A stretch of 64,000 nucleotides of DNA from Roseiarcus sp963779095 (GCA_963779095.1 CAVZWU010000004.1:1-64000), one strand, 5' to 3'; positions 38,401 to 47,865 are shown, counted from the first letter of the stretch. The notes: a model not told the origin generated them from the sequence alone. Made by a program: numbers and translations.

Positions 38401-39496
38401 CAGCTTCTGGGCGACGTTCTTGTCGAAAACGTACTGGGCCTCGCGCTGGCTCCCCAGCGGGATGTCCGGCGCCATCGCGCCCTCGGTCTTGACGCCCATG
38501 AGCGCGACGCGCGCGGCCTTCCACGGCTTGGTCACGGTATCGCGCACGGCTGTCGCCTCGAACCCGCTATGGACCATGCAGTCGGCGCATTTCTCATAAT
38601 TGCCGACCCCATAGGCGTCCCAGTCGGTCTCCTCCATCAGCTCCTTGAAGGTCTTGGCATAGCCTTCGCCGAGCAGATAGCAGGGCCGCTGCCAGCCGAA
38701 GACGGTGCGCGTCGGATTGCCCCATGGCGTGCAGTGATAGGTCTGGTTGCCGGCGAGGAAGTCGAGAAACATGGTCGACTGGTTGAAGGCCCATTTGCGC
38801 GCGCCATTCCCCCGCGCGGAACACCGCGCGGAACAGCTCCTTCGTCGCCGAGCGGTTGAGAAAATGCTTCTGGTCGGGGGCGCGCTCATAGGCGTAGCCA
38901 GGCGAAACGGTGATGCCATCGACGCCGAGCTCGGTCACCGTATCGAAGAAGGCGGCGATGCGCTCCGGGTCCGCATCGTTGAAGAAGGTGCAGTTGATCG
39001 TGACGCGGAAGCCCTTGGCCTTGGCGGTCTTCAGCGCCTTGACCGCGCGGTCGTAGACGCCCGGCTCGCAGACGGACTTGTCGTGCATCTCCTGGTCGCC
39101 GTCGAGATGGATCGACCAGGTGAAATAGGGGCTGGGCTTGTATTGATCGATCTTCTTTTCCAGCAGCAGCGCATTGGTGCAGACGATCGCGAATTTCTTG
39201 CGCGCGATGACGCCCTCGACGATCTTGGCCAGGTCCCTGTGCAGGAGCGGCTCGCCGCCCGCCATCACGACGACCGGAGCGCCGCACTCGTCGACCGAGG
39301 CCAGCGCGTCCTCGACTGAAATGCGCTTGTTGAGAATGGCGTCGGGATAGTCGATCTTGCCGCAGCCCGCGCAAGCGAGATTGCAGCGGAACAGCGGCTC
39401 CAGCATCAACACGAGCGGGTAGCGCTTGCGGCCGGCGAGATGCTGCCGGACGATATAGGCGCCGACTCTGGCAATCTGTCTTAAGGGTATGCCCAC
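38338..39496 (-). CDS. hpnH: Adenosyl-hopene transferase HpnH (radical SAM), frame broken
   Basis: About 385 residues. The radical-SAM cluster motif CNLACAGC (three Cys) lies near residue 38, after MLEPLFR, followed by VVMAGGEPLLHRD (GGE SAM-binding motif) and TVSPGYAYERAPDQKHFLNR. The frame moves near 38810, in a short C-run, and continues TYHCTPWGNPTRTVFGWQRP and the Cys-rich NYEKCADCMVHSGFEA. This organisation is specific to HpnH, which adds the 5'-deoxyadenosyl radical of SAM to diploptene to give adenosylhopene. It follows ispH by 21 bases and faces hpnG. Confidence 0.9.
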
Positions 39497-39517
39497 GAGC
39501 GATCCTTACAAAGCGAA

Positions 39518-40454
39518 TTAACCGACGGGCTCATTTCGAAGTTCCGCCGGCAGGCGGAAACTCACCGTCTCGGCCGGTCCGTCGAGGACCGACACTTCCG
39601 ACGGCGCGAGCGCCGACAAGGCTCGAACCACGTCTTCGACCACGACCTCAGGCGCGGACGCGCCGGCCGTCACGCCGACGACAGCGGCGTTGCGCACCCA
39701 TTCCGGGTCGATTTCGCTGCTGTCGGCGACAAGGTAGCTCGGAATCCCGACCTCGTCGCCAATCTCGCGCAGCCGGTTGGAGTTGGAGCTGTTGCGGGCG
39801 CCGACGACGATGATGACGTCGGCGACCTGGCACAATTCGCGCACCGCAGTCTGCCGATTCTGTGTCGCGTAGCAAATGTCGCGAACATCAGGACCCACGA
39901 CGTCGCTGAAGCGACGAACCAATGCGGCGATGATGCCGCGCGTATCGTCGACGCTCAGCGTCGTCTGCGTGATGTAGGCGATCGGCGTGTCGACTGCGAT
40001 GGGCAGCTTTTCGACATCGTCCTCGTCTTCGACCAGGTGCACCTCGCCATCGATCTGCCCAAGCGTTCCTTCGACTTCGGGATGGCCGTCATGGCCGATG
40101 AACACCAGCACCCGACCCCGGGCGATGTATCCCCGCCCCTGGTTGTGCACCTTGGTGACCAACGGGCAAGTGGCGTCGATGGTCGGAAGCGACCGCGCCT
40201 TGGCTTCCTGTCTCGACGTCTCGCGAGACGCCGTGGGCGCTGAAGATGGTCACGGCGCCCGCCGGCACGTCCTTCAGCGTCTCGACAAAGCGCGCGCCTT
40301 TCGCCTTGAGCGATTCGACGACATGGCGATTGTGGACGATCTCGTGGCGCACGTAGACCGGAGCGCCATGCTTGGCCAACGCCCGCTCGACAATATCGAT
40401 CGCCCGAACGACGCCGGCGCAAAACCCGCGCGGCTGAGCAAGAATGATCTTCAT
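39518..40454 (-). CDS. ispH: 4-hydroxy-3-methylbut-2-enyl diphosphate reductase IspH, frame broken
   Basis: About 312 residues. The N-terminus MKIILAQPRGFCAGVVRAID has the first cluster Cys; YVRHEIVHNRHVV and TIFSAHGVS carry the catalytic His and substrate residues. The frame changes near 40215 and continues LPTIDATCPLVTKVHNQG (second Cys), DICYATQNRQ (third Cys) and NSSNSNRLREIG (substrate binding). The enzyme makes IPP and DMAPP in the last MEP-pathway step and is essential in bacteria without the mevalonate route, so the frame break is most likely a sequence error. Sharing an operon with hpnH ties isoprenoid supply to hopanoid synthesis. Confidence 0.9.
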
Positions 40455-41013
40455 TCGCCTGACCTTCTCGCCGAAGCCTCGACGGGCGAGCCTGATGACA
40501 GGCTTGTCCCAACCCGCGACGCCCGCGACGAGTTCCGAAACCCATCCATACGCGGCGAGCAGGGCCTGGACAAGAGACTTAGTCCCGGCCGTCCGCCGCA
40601 TCATACCATGTGGGGAGCGCGCCTCGATTTGTCCAAGCCGCCGGCGGCTCAAGGCTTCGAAGCGATCCGGGGGCCAGGATGCAACTTGGACGCGAACTGC
40701 GCGAAAGCGAACGAAAGGAAACGAAAGGAAAATCGCTTTTTTTTGCTTTCTTTTGCTTTCTTTTGCTTTCTTTTACTTTTCGGAATCCGGGCTTTTCAAT
40801 GGGTTACAGCGGAAAAAAGTAGAAAAAATTTCCCTTCGTCCCAACTCGCGTCCTGGGTTGTATGCGGAGCCCTCGAACGCCCTTTCGGCCCCATGCCGCG
40901 GTTCCTGGCGCCTCTGTTCAAACCTCGGGAATTTTATATCATACGATCGATACTTCTGTCAAGCAGAAAGAATGCTAACGCGGCCGCGTCGCCCCTCGAT
41001 CGGCCGGCCCGCG
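40455..41013. other. Upstream region of ispH, no gene
   Basis: About 560 bases between the ispH start and the stop of the ABC-2 permease gene, both on the minus strand. It contains an unusual 10 bp tandem repeat (40741-40780) and purine-rich AACGAAAGGA repeats on its left (about 40710-40730). The ispH-hpnH promoter must be here, but I see no clear core elements. Confidence 0.4.
40741..40780. repeat. 10 bp tandem repeat TTTTGCTTTC
   Basis: Three exact units of TTTTGCTTTC and a fourth partial unit (TTTTACTTTT), preceded by more T. The flanking GAAAGGAAAC repeats on the left are roughly complementary, so the transcript could fold into a weak A/G against T/C hairpin. The purine/pyrimidine asymmetry is strong and out of character for this GC-rich chromosome. 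Copy number may vary by slippage. Confidence 0.75.
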
Positions 41014-42543
41014 TCACGCGCGCGCCGCCACAGCCGCCCATTTCCAGTTGAGCGCCAGCACGCCGGCCACCGCGGCGAGAGGGACAAGCGTCGCCCAGGA
41101 GCCGATCACGGCCGCGGCCGTCGCAATGGCCCACAGGATCGAGACCAGGTGCTCCATCATGCCGACAAGCTTCGACTGGGCATGGCGGCGGAGCACGAGG
41201 CCGCGACGCGACGGCGCCTGGCGCCAAAGGTTGACCAGCGCGGCGGAGGCGACCGCTCCGGCGCCGAACAGAAGCGCGCAAAGCCCGGCCCAAGGCGACG
41301 CGAAGGCCAATGCGGCGAGGGGAAGCGCGAGGATGAGCGCGATCGGCTGCCCGATCGCGGCGATCTTGGCGCGTTCGACGGCGGGCCGGGAGACGGGGGC
41401 GGTCGCCAGAAAGTCCGGCGCGTCCTCGGCCGACAGCGCGATCCAGGACAAGGCGCCGGCGAGCTGCGCCGCAATCACGACCAGGGCGGGCGTGAACGCG
41501 ACCCCGACTGTGCCTGTCGGTCCGCCGCCGCGCCAGAGAATGACGGCGAGCGGCGTCGTATAGGCGGCCTGCAAAAGCAGCTGAGACATGAGCCAGGGGT
41601 CGCGCCAGACGACGCGCCGTTCCTTGACGCGCAAGGCTGCGCCCACGCTCGCGCCGAAACGCGACGCACGCCTCGCCGCGGCTCCCTCATTGGCCGGCGC
41701 GCCCGAAGAGGCGGCCGCCGCGCGCGCGAAGCGTTCGCCGAAAAGCAGGCAAGCGAGCAAGAAGACACTGGCGCCGAACGCCGTCCAGATGAGAACCGCA
41801 CGAGGATCGCCAGCCGCCGCGTGCACCGGCGTCATCAGGAGGCGTCCCACGGGGTTGCCGCCGTCGGCAGGCGGCGAAAAAGCCGCCAGGATCGACGCGC
41901 GCATACGCTCGGGCAGCATGGCGACGACCTGCGCCCCAAGCCCCGCCGACGCACCCACCACGGTCGCAGCGATCTGGCTCAGGAGGCGCGCCCGGCGCGG
42001 CCCGACCGTCAGGAAAAGACCCATCGCCAGAATGACCGCGAGGCCGGTTCCCGCAAGCCCTGCTGCAAGAAGGGCGGGATAGAGCGCGAGCCAATGCGGA
42101 TGACCGCGCAGCGCCGTGACGTCGGCGAGCGGCGTCAGCAGAAGGCCGACCGAGGCGACGGCGCCGATCGCAATCGACAAAGCGCGCGCGGCGAGCAGGC
42201 TATGCGCGTCGACGGGCGAGGACAGAATCAGCTCGAGGTCCGAGCGCGCAAATAGCGCTCGGGTGAATTCGGTCGTCGACTGGCCCACGATCCATGGAAG
42301 GGTGAGCGCAATTCCGCTGGCGAGAATCGCCGTAATCCGCACGAGGCCGTCGGGACCGTCTTCGACGGCGATGAGCCAGCCTCCAACCGGCCAGGCTGCG
42401 AGATGGAGCGCAAGGAACAGAAGGGCGATCAGGATCGCCAGTCCTGTCGGCGTCAATCCGCCGAACATCGACGCCAGGCCGCGCGCGCTGAGGCGAAGAT
42501 CGTGAGCGACGAAACGAGGAAAAGCGCCGGCGCCGGCGCTCAT
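41014..42543 (-). CDS. ABC-2 type permease, large hydrophobic protein
   Basis: 509 residues with roughly twelve hydrophobic segments and charged stretches between (VKERRVVWRDPWLMSQLLLQ near 300). It overlaps the ATPase gene by four bases (ATGA), and such pairs form exporters or membrane-remodelling ABC systems. The residue SADAHSL-type loop PVDAHSLLAARALSIAIG is typical of ABC-2 permeases. Substrate unknown. Confidence 0.75.
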   Translation of the reverse strand: MSAGAGAFPRFVAHDLRLSARGLASMFGGLTPTGLAILIALLFLALHLAAWPVGGWLIAVEDGPDGLVRITAILASGIALTLPWIVGQSTTEFTRALFARSDLELILSSPVDAHSLLAARALSIAIGAVASVGLLLTPLADVTALRGHPHWLALYPALLAAGLAGTGLAVILAMGLFLTVGPRRARLLSQIAATVVGASAGLGAQVVAMLPERMRASILAAFSPPADGGNPVGRLLMTPVHAAAGDPRAVLIWTAFGASVFLLACLLFGERFARAAAASSGAPANEGAAARRASRFGASVGAALRVKERRVVWRDPWLMSQLLLQAAYTTPLAVILWRGGGPTGTVGVAFTPALVVIAAQLAGALSWIALSAEDAPDFLATAPVSRPAVERAKIAAIGQPIALILALPLAALAFASPWAGLCALLFGAGAVASAALVNLWRQAPSRRGLVLRRHAQSKLVGMMEHLVSILWAIATAAAVIGSWATLVPLAAVAGVLALNWKWAAVAARA

Positions 42544-43301
42544 GCCGCCGGCCTCGCCTCTGAGGTCAAGCCGAGGAAGACCGTCTCCAGCGTCGCGCCG
42601 CCGACGCCGACGCCGACGCTCGAGCGCAGTTCATCGAGCGTGCCCTCGGCGATCATCCGCCCATGCGCGATAATGCCGATGCGATGCGCAAGCCGCTCCG
42701 CGACCTCGAGAATATGCGTCGTCATGATGATCGTCGCGCCCCCCCGCACGCGGTTCGTGAGGATGTCTTTCACCTGGCGGGCGGCGGCGGCGTCAAGGCC
42801 GGTCAGCGGCTCATCGAGCATCAGGAGTTTCGGCTCATGGATAAGCGCGCCGGCGAGCGCCAGCTTTTGCCGCATGCCGCGCGAAAATCCCTCGCAGCGT
42901 TCGCGGCGATGCGGCCATAAGCCGAGGCTTTCGAGCAATTCTTCAGCCAGCCGCTTCGCCCGGCGCCCCTCGACCGACCAGAGGCCGGAGACGAATTCGA
43001 GATATTCGAGCGGGTCGAGCTTGTCGTATAGCATCGGCTCGTCGGGCAGCCAGGCGACGATGCGCTTGGCGTCGATCGGCGAGCGGCGCGCGTCCACGCC
43101 GAAGATCCGGATTTCGCCGGAGTCGGCGGGAAGGAGCCGCGCGACCAGACGCAGGGTCGTCGTCTTTCCCGCGCCGTTGGGGCCGAGCAGCGCATAGAAC
43201 TCGCCGGGGGGAATTGTGAGGTCGAGCCGATCGACCGCTGGCCGGCCGAAGCTCTTGGTCAAGGAGCGCAGCGCGAGGGCCGGAACATCTGGAGCGGGCA
43301 T
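42540..43301 (-). CDS. ABC transporter ATPase (ABC-2 exporter type)
   Basis: 253 residues from ATG 43301. Walker A GPNGAGKTTTLRL near 40, Q-loop PDEPMLYDKL, signature GFSRGMRQKLALAGAL and Walker B LLMLDEPLTGLD, followed by the switch His in TTHILEVAERL. CcmA-like exporters have this layout. It is translationally coupled to the permease gene downstream. The GTTT-rich leader before the start gives no clear promoter. Confidence 0.88.
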   Translation of the reverse strand: MPAPDVPALALRSLTKSFGRPAVDRLDLTIPPGEFYALLGPNGAGKTTTLRLVARLLPADSGEIRIFGVDARRSPIDAKRIVAWLPDEPMLYDKLDPLEYLEFVSGLWSVEGRRAKRLAEELLESLGLWPHRRERCEGFSRGMRQKLALAGALIHEPKLLMLDEPLTGLDAAAARQVKDILTNRVRGGATIIMTTHILEVAERLAHRIGIIAHGRMIAEGTLDELRSSVGVGVGGATLETVFLGLTSEARPAA

Positions 43302-43471
43302 CTTTTGTCTCGCGCGGTGGATGCAACCCAGAGTAGAGGGCGGCGCTTGATCGCGCGTTAAGATGAGCTGGTCCTCGTCGTCGCTTGGGACGTCAGATCG
43401 AATCTGCGCTTTCCCCGCGACTGGCGTGGCGGCTCGGCCATTTGGTCTGAGCATCTCACCCGCAGAGGCGC

Positions 43472-43505
43472 AAAAAAGCCGGAGGAAGGTCGCCCTTCCT
43501 CCGGC
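43472..43505 (-). terminator. Rho-independent terminator
   Basis: On the minus strand a perfect 12 bp stem (GCCGGAGGAAGG with its complement, 4-base loop) is followed by six T. It lies about 30 bases after the outer-membrane protein stop at 43538 and would end that transcript. Confidence 0.85.
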
Positions 43506-43537
43506 TCGAATGGAAGTCAGATCGGAGCGCTAGGCGC

Positions 43538-44365
43538 TCAGAACTTGTAGTTGACCGCCGCGCGGAAGATCGAGGCGTTGTAGTTGATGTGGCCGCTTCC
43601 GTAGACGCCCGGGAACTCGGCGGCTGCGATGGTGTTTCCGGCCGACGTGAAGTTGTCGCTGCCGAGGTCGGCGTAGAGATATTCACCCCGGATCGTCCAG
43701 TTGTTGGTTAGGGCGTATTCGACACCGCCGCCAACCGTCCAGCCGACGCGCGTCGAACTCGGATTGCCGCTCCAGAGCCCTCCTGTGCTGTCAAAGAAGC
43801 TGAAGTTCGTGCTGCCGCCGCCGTAGGCGACGCCGCCTGTGGCGTAGACCATCAAGCGGTTGTCAGGAGTGACGACGAAGCCGACGCGCGCGCGCGTCGT
43901 GCCCAGCCAGTCGAGGCTGGTCTTGGAGTTGACGCTGAAGAAATCGCCAGGACCACCAGGGCCGATAAAGGACGGACCTGCAGCGTTGGTGCTCTTGCTC
44001 AGGGTGGTTCCCTGGAAGTCGGTTTCTACGCCGAGCACGAAGGCGCCTGTCTGCCAGTTGTAACCCGCCTGACCACCGCCGATGAACCCGGCGTTGCCAT
44101 TTCCAAGCCCACCCGGGAACGCACCGGTGAGGATGCCGGGACCGAAGTCGGAACCCGGGTCAAATAGTGTCGCCGAGCGGCTGCCGCTGCTCCAGATGCC
44201 GCCGGCGTTCAAACCGACGTAGAACCCGGTCCAGGTGAAGGGCGGCGGCACGAACACCGGCGCCGGCGCCTCTTTTCTGGTCGGAAGGTCTGCCGCTTGG
44301 GCGGCCACTGTCCCCAAAGCCATCAGCGCCACAATAGCGACGCCCTTGAGCCAGCGATTGGTCAT
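43538..44365 (-). CDS. Outer-membrane beta-barrel protein (Omp25/31 type)
   Basis: 275 residues. The signal peptide (WLKGVAIVALMALGTVAAQA, cleaved near 25) is followed by DLPTRKEAPAPVFVPPPFTW and TGFYVGLNAGGIWSS, the characteristic opening of rhizobial Omp25/Omp31-like proteins. Later strands include GYNWQTGAFVLGVETDFQG and GWTVGGGVEYALTNNWTIRG, and it ends in a beta-signal (AAVNYKF). An eight-strand barrel that anchors the outer membrane. Single gene with its own terminator. Confidence 0.9.
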   Translation of the reverse strand: MTNRWLKGVAIVALMALGTVAAQAADLPTRKEAPAPVFVPPPFTWTGFYVGLNAGGIWSSGSRSATLFDPGSDFGPGILTGAFPGGLGNGNAGFIGGGQAGYNWQTGAFVLGVETDFQGTTLSKSTNAAGPSFIGPGGPGDFFSVNSKTSLDWLGTTRARVGFVVTPDNRLMVYATGGVAYGGGSTNFSFFDSTGGLWSGNPSSTRVGWTVGGGVEYALTNNWTIRGEYLYADLGSDNFTSAGNTIAAAEFPGVYGSGHINYNASIFRAAVNYKF

Positions 44366-44551
44366 CTTCTTTTGTCTCCGTCTTGTTCCGCGACGCCATA
44401 CGCTCTACGCATGCGCCCCGCCGCCAATAACAATGCGTGGACTATAGGTTTCCGTTCCACGCGAGTCCACCCGACATTCGCGCTCGCCAAGGATTTATGG
44501 CCCAATGTGGCAAAACCGCCACAGATTTGCGGCGTTCCTGGTTAATCAACC

Positions 44552-45236
44552 TTAAACGGCGACCAAACTCGCCAAAAGCACCGCGATTACGCCGGTCAGG
44601 AAGATGCCGTCGAACGTTCCCGCGCCGCCGATCGAAGCCACCGAAGCCCCGAGGCTGCGTAACTGGCCGAGATTGAGCAGATCGGCGCCGACCAGCACGC
44701 CGAGGCTGCCGCCAATATAGGCAATCGGCGCCGCGAATCGCCGCGATAGCGCCAGCGCCACGCCGGCCGCCAGCAGCGGCGGGGCAATTGTCGGCACCGA
44801 TATGCCCACGCCCGGAATTGGCGTCGCCATCCGGTGGACCACAAAGCCGACGACCGCCGTCGCCACGGCGCCGGAGGCCCAAAGGTCATAGCGGACGAGC
44901 AGGTAAAACGAGAGCAGGATTGGAATGACCGCGCCGCCGACGTTGATCGCCAGAATCGTGCCCGGCCAGTCGACTTGCGACCGGCGCCAGGAACGGCACG
45001 CCGAAAAACTCCACCACCTCCCGCGACACGACCCGCTGTCCGGGCAGGCGGAGCAGCGGCAGATTGATGTACGAGCCGAGCAGGGAGCCGAACAGCACCA
45101 GCATGGCGATGCGAGGATCGAGACCGAGGGCGGAATAGGCGTGGCCCAGCAGGCGGATCTGAATAAAAAGCAGAAGACCAACCAGAACCGCGAAAAACAG
45201 ACTCGCGGCGCCGACGCCGACCGGAAAGTAATGCAT
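44552..45236 (-). CDS. DUF1614 membrane protein, frame broken
   Basis: About 228 residues. Start ATG 45236 (MHYFPVGVGAASLFFAVL), then GLDPRIAMLVLFGSLLGSYI, SREVVEFFGVPFLAPVA. The frame moves by one near 44972 and continues PGTILAINVGGAVIPILLSF and AGTFDGIFLTGVIAVLLASL. About six to seven transmembrane segments. The DUF1614 family is widespread in proteobacteria and archaea, with unknown function. Confidence 0.8.
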
Positions 45237-45294
45237 GTGACTCAAGGGCGTCGGCCTCCGGAGGCTGGCGGAGCTGGAGGCAGACGGCGATCGC

Positions 45295-45726
45295 TCACGC
45301 GCTGGCCAGCGCCGCGATGATCTTGTCGGCGTAGGGCTTAAGCGCCTCGGCGTCCTGGAAGGGTCCGCCCGGCGGGCGCACCGCAACGCCTGTCCAGCAC
45401 GGCAGAAGGTGAAAGTGCAGATGGAAGACCTGCTGCCCGCTCGCCGGTTCGTTGAACTGCTGGAGCAAAAGCCCCTCGGCCCTCATGCCTGCCATGACGG
45501 CGCGCCCGACCTTTTGCACCGCCGGCATGAAGCGCGCCAGATACGCGGGGTCGATGTCAAAGAGGGTGCGCGCCGGCGTCTTTGGAATGACGAGCGTATG
45601 CCCCTCGGCGCGCGGCATCACGTCCATGAACGCCAAGGACACATCATCCTCGTAGACTTTGACGCAGGGCGCCTCGCTGCGAAGGATCTTGGCGAAGATG
45701 TTGTCGGAATCATACGTCGGCGTCAA
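45295..45726 (-). CDS. HIT family nucleotide-binding protein
   Basis: About 143 residues from a TTG start at 45726, overlapping the 3' end of the FemAB-like gene; no ATG lies nearer to the first conserved segment (SDNIFAKILRSEAP). The histidine triad is QQVFHLHFHLLP (HxHxH). Other family features: VYEDDVSLAFMDVMPRAEGH and TLFDIDPAYLARFMPAVQKV. HIT hydrolases cleave AMP or ADP conjugates such as Ap4A or AMP-amines. Housekeeping role. Confidence 0.85.
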   Translation of the reverse strand: MTPTYDSDNIFAKILRSEAPCVKVYEDDVSLAFMDVMPRAEGHTLVIPKTPARTLFDIDPAYLARFMPAVQKVGRAVMAGMRAEGLLLQQFNEPASGQQVFHLHFHLLPCWTGVAVRPPGGPFQDAEALKPYADKIIAALASA

Positions 45727-46948
45727 AGGCTTCTCCCATTTGCTCCGCCCCGTCGGCGCCGCCGTCGCCGCGGCGGAAGGGCGCGTATTCCTCATAATGG
45801 GCGATCGTCCGCTCCACGGCGGCCCGCTCGTGTCCGAGATAGTCGGCGATCGCCCGGGCCAGCCGAGCGTCCGCGAATTCGTGGGCCGAATAGGTGCGGG
45901 TCGGGCGATAGCCGCGCGCGAGCTTGTGCTCGCCCTGGGCCCCGGCCTCGATTCGCCGCAAACCGCGCGACAGCGCGAAATCGATCGCCTGATAGTAGCA
46001 GACCTCGAAATGCAAAAACGCATGGTGCTCGATCGCGCCCCAGTTGCGGCCGTAGAGCGCATCGTCGCCGATGAAATTGATCGCGCCCGCGATATAGCGC
46101 CCGGCGCGCCGCGCCATCACCAGGAGCACGCGGTCGGCGAGCGTCGCGCCGATCAAATCAAAAAAAGGGCGGGTCAGATAGGGACGGCCCCACTTGCGTG
46201 ATCCCGTGTGCATGTAGAATTTGAAGAACGCGTCCCAGTGCTCGGATCGAATCGCTGGGCCGGTCAGGCGCTCGACTGTGATTCCTCCCTCCAGAGCGTC
46301 GCGCCGCTCGCGCTTGATCGCCTTGCGCTTGCGGGAGGCCAGCGCCGCGAGGAAGTCGTCGAAATTCGAGTAGCCTTCGCAGAAGAAATGGAACTGCTCG
46401 CCGGTCCGGACGAGAAATCCGGCGCTCGACAGCCGTTCGGCGTCCTCGGCGGTGGGGAAAGTGGCGTGTATCGATGACGCCTTCGTCTGCTTGCGCAATT
46501 CGCGCAAAGCCCCGATCAGCGCCTCGCGCGCGCCCTCGGGCGCATCGGCTGCGACGAGGAGCCTGCGTCCGGTCACCGGGGTGAACGGAACGGCGACCTG
46601 GAGCTTGGGATAGTAGCGCCCGCCCGCGCGCTCGTAGGCGTCCGCCCATGCGTGGTCGAACACGTATTCGCCCTGGCTGTGGCTCTTGAGATAGGCGGGC
46701 GCGGCCGCGACAACGCGTCCGCGCCCGTCTTCGACCGTCACGTGCGCAGGCGTCCAGCCCGAGCGGCCGCCGACCGAGCCCGAAGCCTCTAGCGCTTGCA
46801 AAAACGCGTGGGTGAGGAACGGATTGAACCGTTCGCCCTCGGCCTCGTCGAACGAGCGCCCCGGCGGATTGGCGCAGGCGTCCCATTCCGCGGCGTCAAG
46901 GGCGGCGATCGACTGGACGACGCGCGCGGTGAAGTTGGTCGAAGACAT
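45710..46948 (-). CDS. FemAB-like GNAT-fold protein (DUF482)
   Basis: 412 residues. Family signatures: an N-terminal segment NPFLTHAFLQALEASGSVGG (acceptor region), FDHAWADAYERAGGRYYPKL, PFTPVTGRRLL and a C-terminal EAGAQGEHKLARGYRPT. It belongs to the DUF482 group of peptidoglycan-related aminoacyl- or acyl-transferases. Substrate unknown. The gene overlaps the HIT gene by 17 bases and is probably co-transcribed. Confidence 0.85.
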   Translation of the reverse strand: MSSTNFTARVVQSIAALDAAEWDACANPPGRSFDEAEGERFNPFLTHAFLQALEASGSVGGRSGWTPAHVTVEDGRGRVVAAAPAYLKSHSQGEYVFDHAWADAYERAGGRYYPKLQVAVPFTPVTGRRLLVAADAPEGAREALIGALRELRKQTKASSIHATFPTAEDAERLSSAGFLVRTGEQFHFFCEGYSNFDDFLAALASRKRKAIKRERRDALEGGITVERLTGPAIRSEHWDAFFKFYMHTGSRKWGRPYLTRPFFDLIGATLADRVLLVMARRAGRYIAGAINFIGDDALYGRNWGAIEHHAFLHFEVCYYQAIDFALSRGLRRIEAGAQGEHKLARGYRPTRTYSAHEFADARLARAIADYLGHERAAVERTIAHYEEYAPFRRGDGGADGAEQMGEAFDADV

Positions 46949-47200
46949 GGGTTCAAGCGGTCCAGGCTGCAGGCAAAACGCATCTTAGCACGCTCCGTGC
47001 CGTTCGCGGCGATGGGGACCGGATCCTCACGCTCATGCGGATCGTCCCGAGCGGCGACCCACGCGAGTGGGCGGGCGCCTATTCTTCATGTGTTTTTTAT
47101 ATTTGACATTCTCTCCTCACGGGAGCGTGATAGACGAGGCCAGAGGAAGAAACGAAAAGAAGCCGGAAGAAGAAACGCCGATCTGGGAAGGACGCCCACG

Positions 47201-47476
47201 GTGGCAAAGGAGGCGCAACGCGGCCTCTATCAGGCGGTCGAGGCGCATAAGGCCGAATTAGAAATTAAACGAGGCGCTACGTCGGGTCTCGATCTGGACG
47301 TCCTGGACCGTCGGATTGAGGCCGCTCAGCGGCTTTTAGAATGGCTCTCGCAAGCTCTTGAGCCTCGACCTCCGGCTTTCCCAGCTGCTCAAACGCCGCC
47401 ATCATCAAGCTCTCCAGTTGATCGGAATCAAATTCCCCCATCGGCGCCCGATCCTCCAAAGACTTCGCGCCGGTGA
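47201..47476 (+). CDS. Small hypothetical protein (plus strand), uncertain
   Basis: About 90 codons from GTG 47201 with GGAAGGA just upstream. The first 55 residues look helical and gene-like (AKEAQRGLYQAVEAHKAELE, DVLDRRIEAAQRLLEWLSQA); the tail is Pro/Ser-rich. It overlaps a minus-strand open stretch of equal quality (47277-47459), and only one is likely real. I do not recognise the family. Confidence 0.35.
   Translation: MAKEAQRGLYQAVEAHKAELEIKRGATSGLDLDVLDRRIEAAQRLLEWLSQALEPRPPAFPAAQTPPSSSSPVDRNQIPPSAPDPPKTSRR
47277..47459 (-). CDS. Small hypothetical protein (minus strand), uncertain
   Basis: 60 codons; MGEFDSDQLESLMMAAFEQL and KPEVEAQELARAILKAAERP are acidic, amphipathic and plausible as a protein. 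It is antisense to the plus-strand candidate at 47201-47476. Codon use does not settle which is real. Confidence 0.25.
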   Translation of the reverse strand: MEDRAPMGEFDSDQLESLMMAAFEQLGKPEVEAQELARAILKAAERPQSDGPGRPDRDPT

Positions 47477-47643
47477 TCAGCCATTCTGGCTACATGACGA
47501 CGTATCCGGGCGAACATAACCAGCCTTTAGTTGTTTGATCAACCCGCAAATTTTTAATCGGCGAGCGATTCGCAAGGACTCGACGTCCGCATACAACGCG
47601 GATCCGAGGGGATGCGCTGCACTGTCTCCCCGCGCAGCCCCCT

Positions 47644-47865
47644 TCAGCCTTTCTTCTTCATGTCTAAGATCACGCCGAAATCGCCGGACTTTGTCTTTCC
47701 GTCCGACACGTCAAAGCCTTCTGCCGCTAACCCCCGACGCAGCAACTCGCGAACCGCCGCAGCCCGGCTGGGCATGTGACGACTGAATCGCCACTGATCG
47801 AGAGCGGCGAGCTCCTCTGCCGTAAGCATGATCTGAAGACGTTCGCCGCGAGGCTCCGCAGACAT
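47644..47865 (-). CDS. Small ribbon-helix-helix-like protein
   Basis: 73 residues. ERLQIMLTAEELAALDQWRF gives the N-terminal strand and first helix, followed by SRAAAVRELLRRGLAAEG, as in CopG/Arc-type DNA-binding proteins. It is divergent from the HisKA_2 kinase across an AT-rich 220 bp gap. No toxin partner is apparent. Confidence 0.7.
   Translation of the reverse strand: MSAEPRGERLQIMLTAEELAALDQWRFSRHMPSRAAAVRELLRRGLAAEGFDVSDGKTKSGDFGVILDMKKKG

Noticed and set aside
40741..40780. CRISPR-like repeat array
   Set aside because: The 10 bp units are directly adjacent with no spacers, and no cas genes are in the window.
40444..42255. Long plus-strand open stretch across the ispH upstream region and ABC-2 permease
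   Set aside because: Antisense to a permease with clear membrane segments; the product is Arg-rich without motifs, as expected for a shadow in GC-rich DNA.
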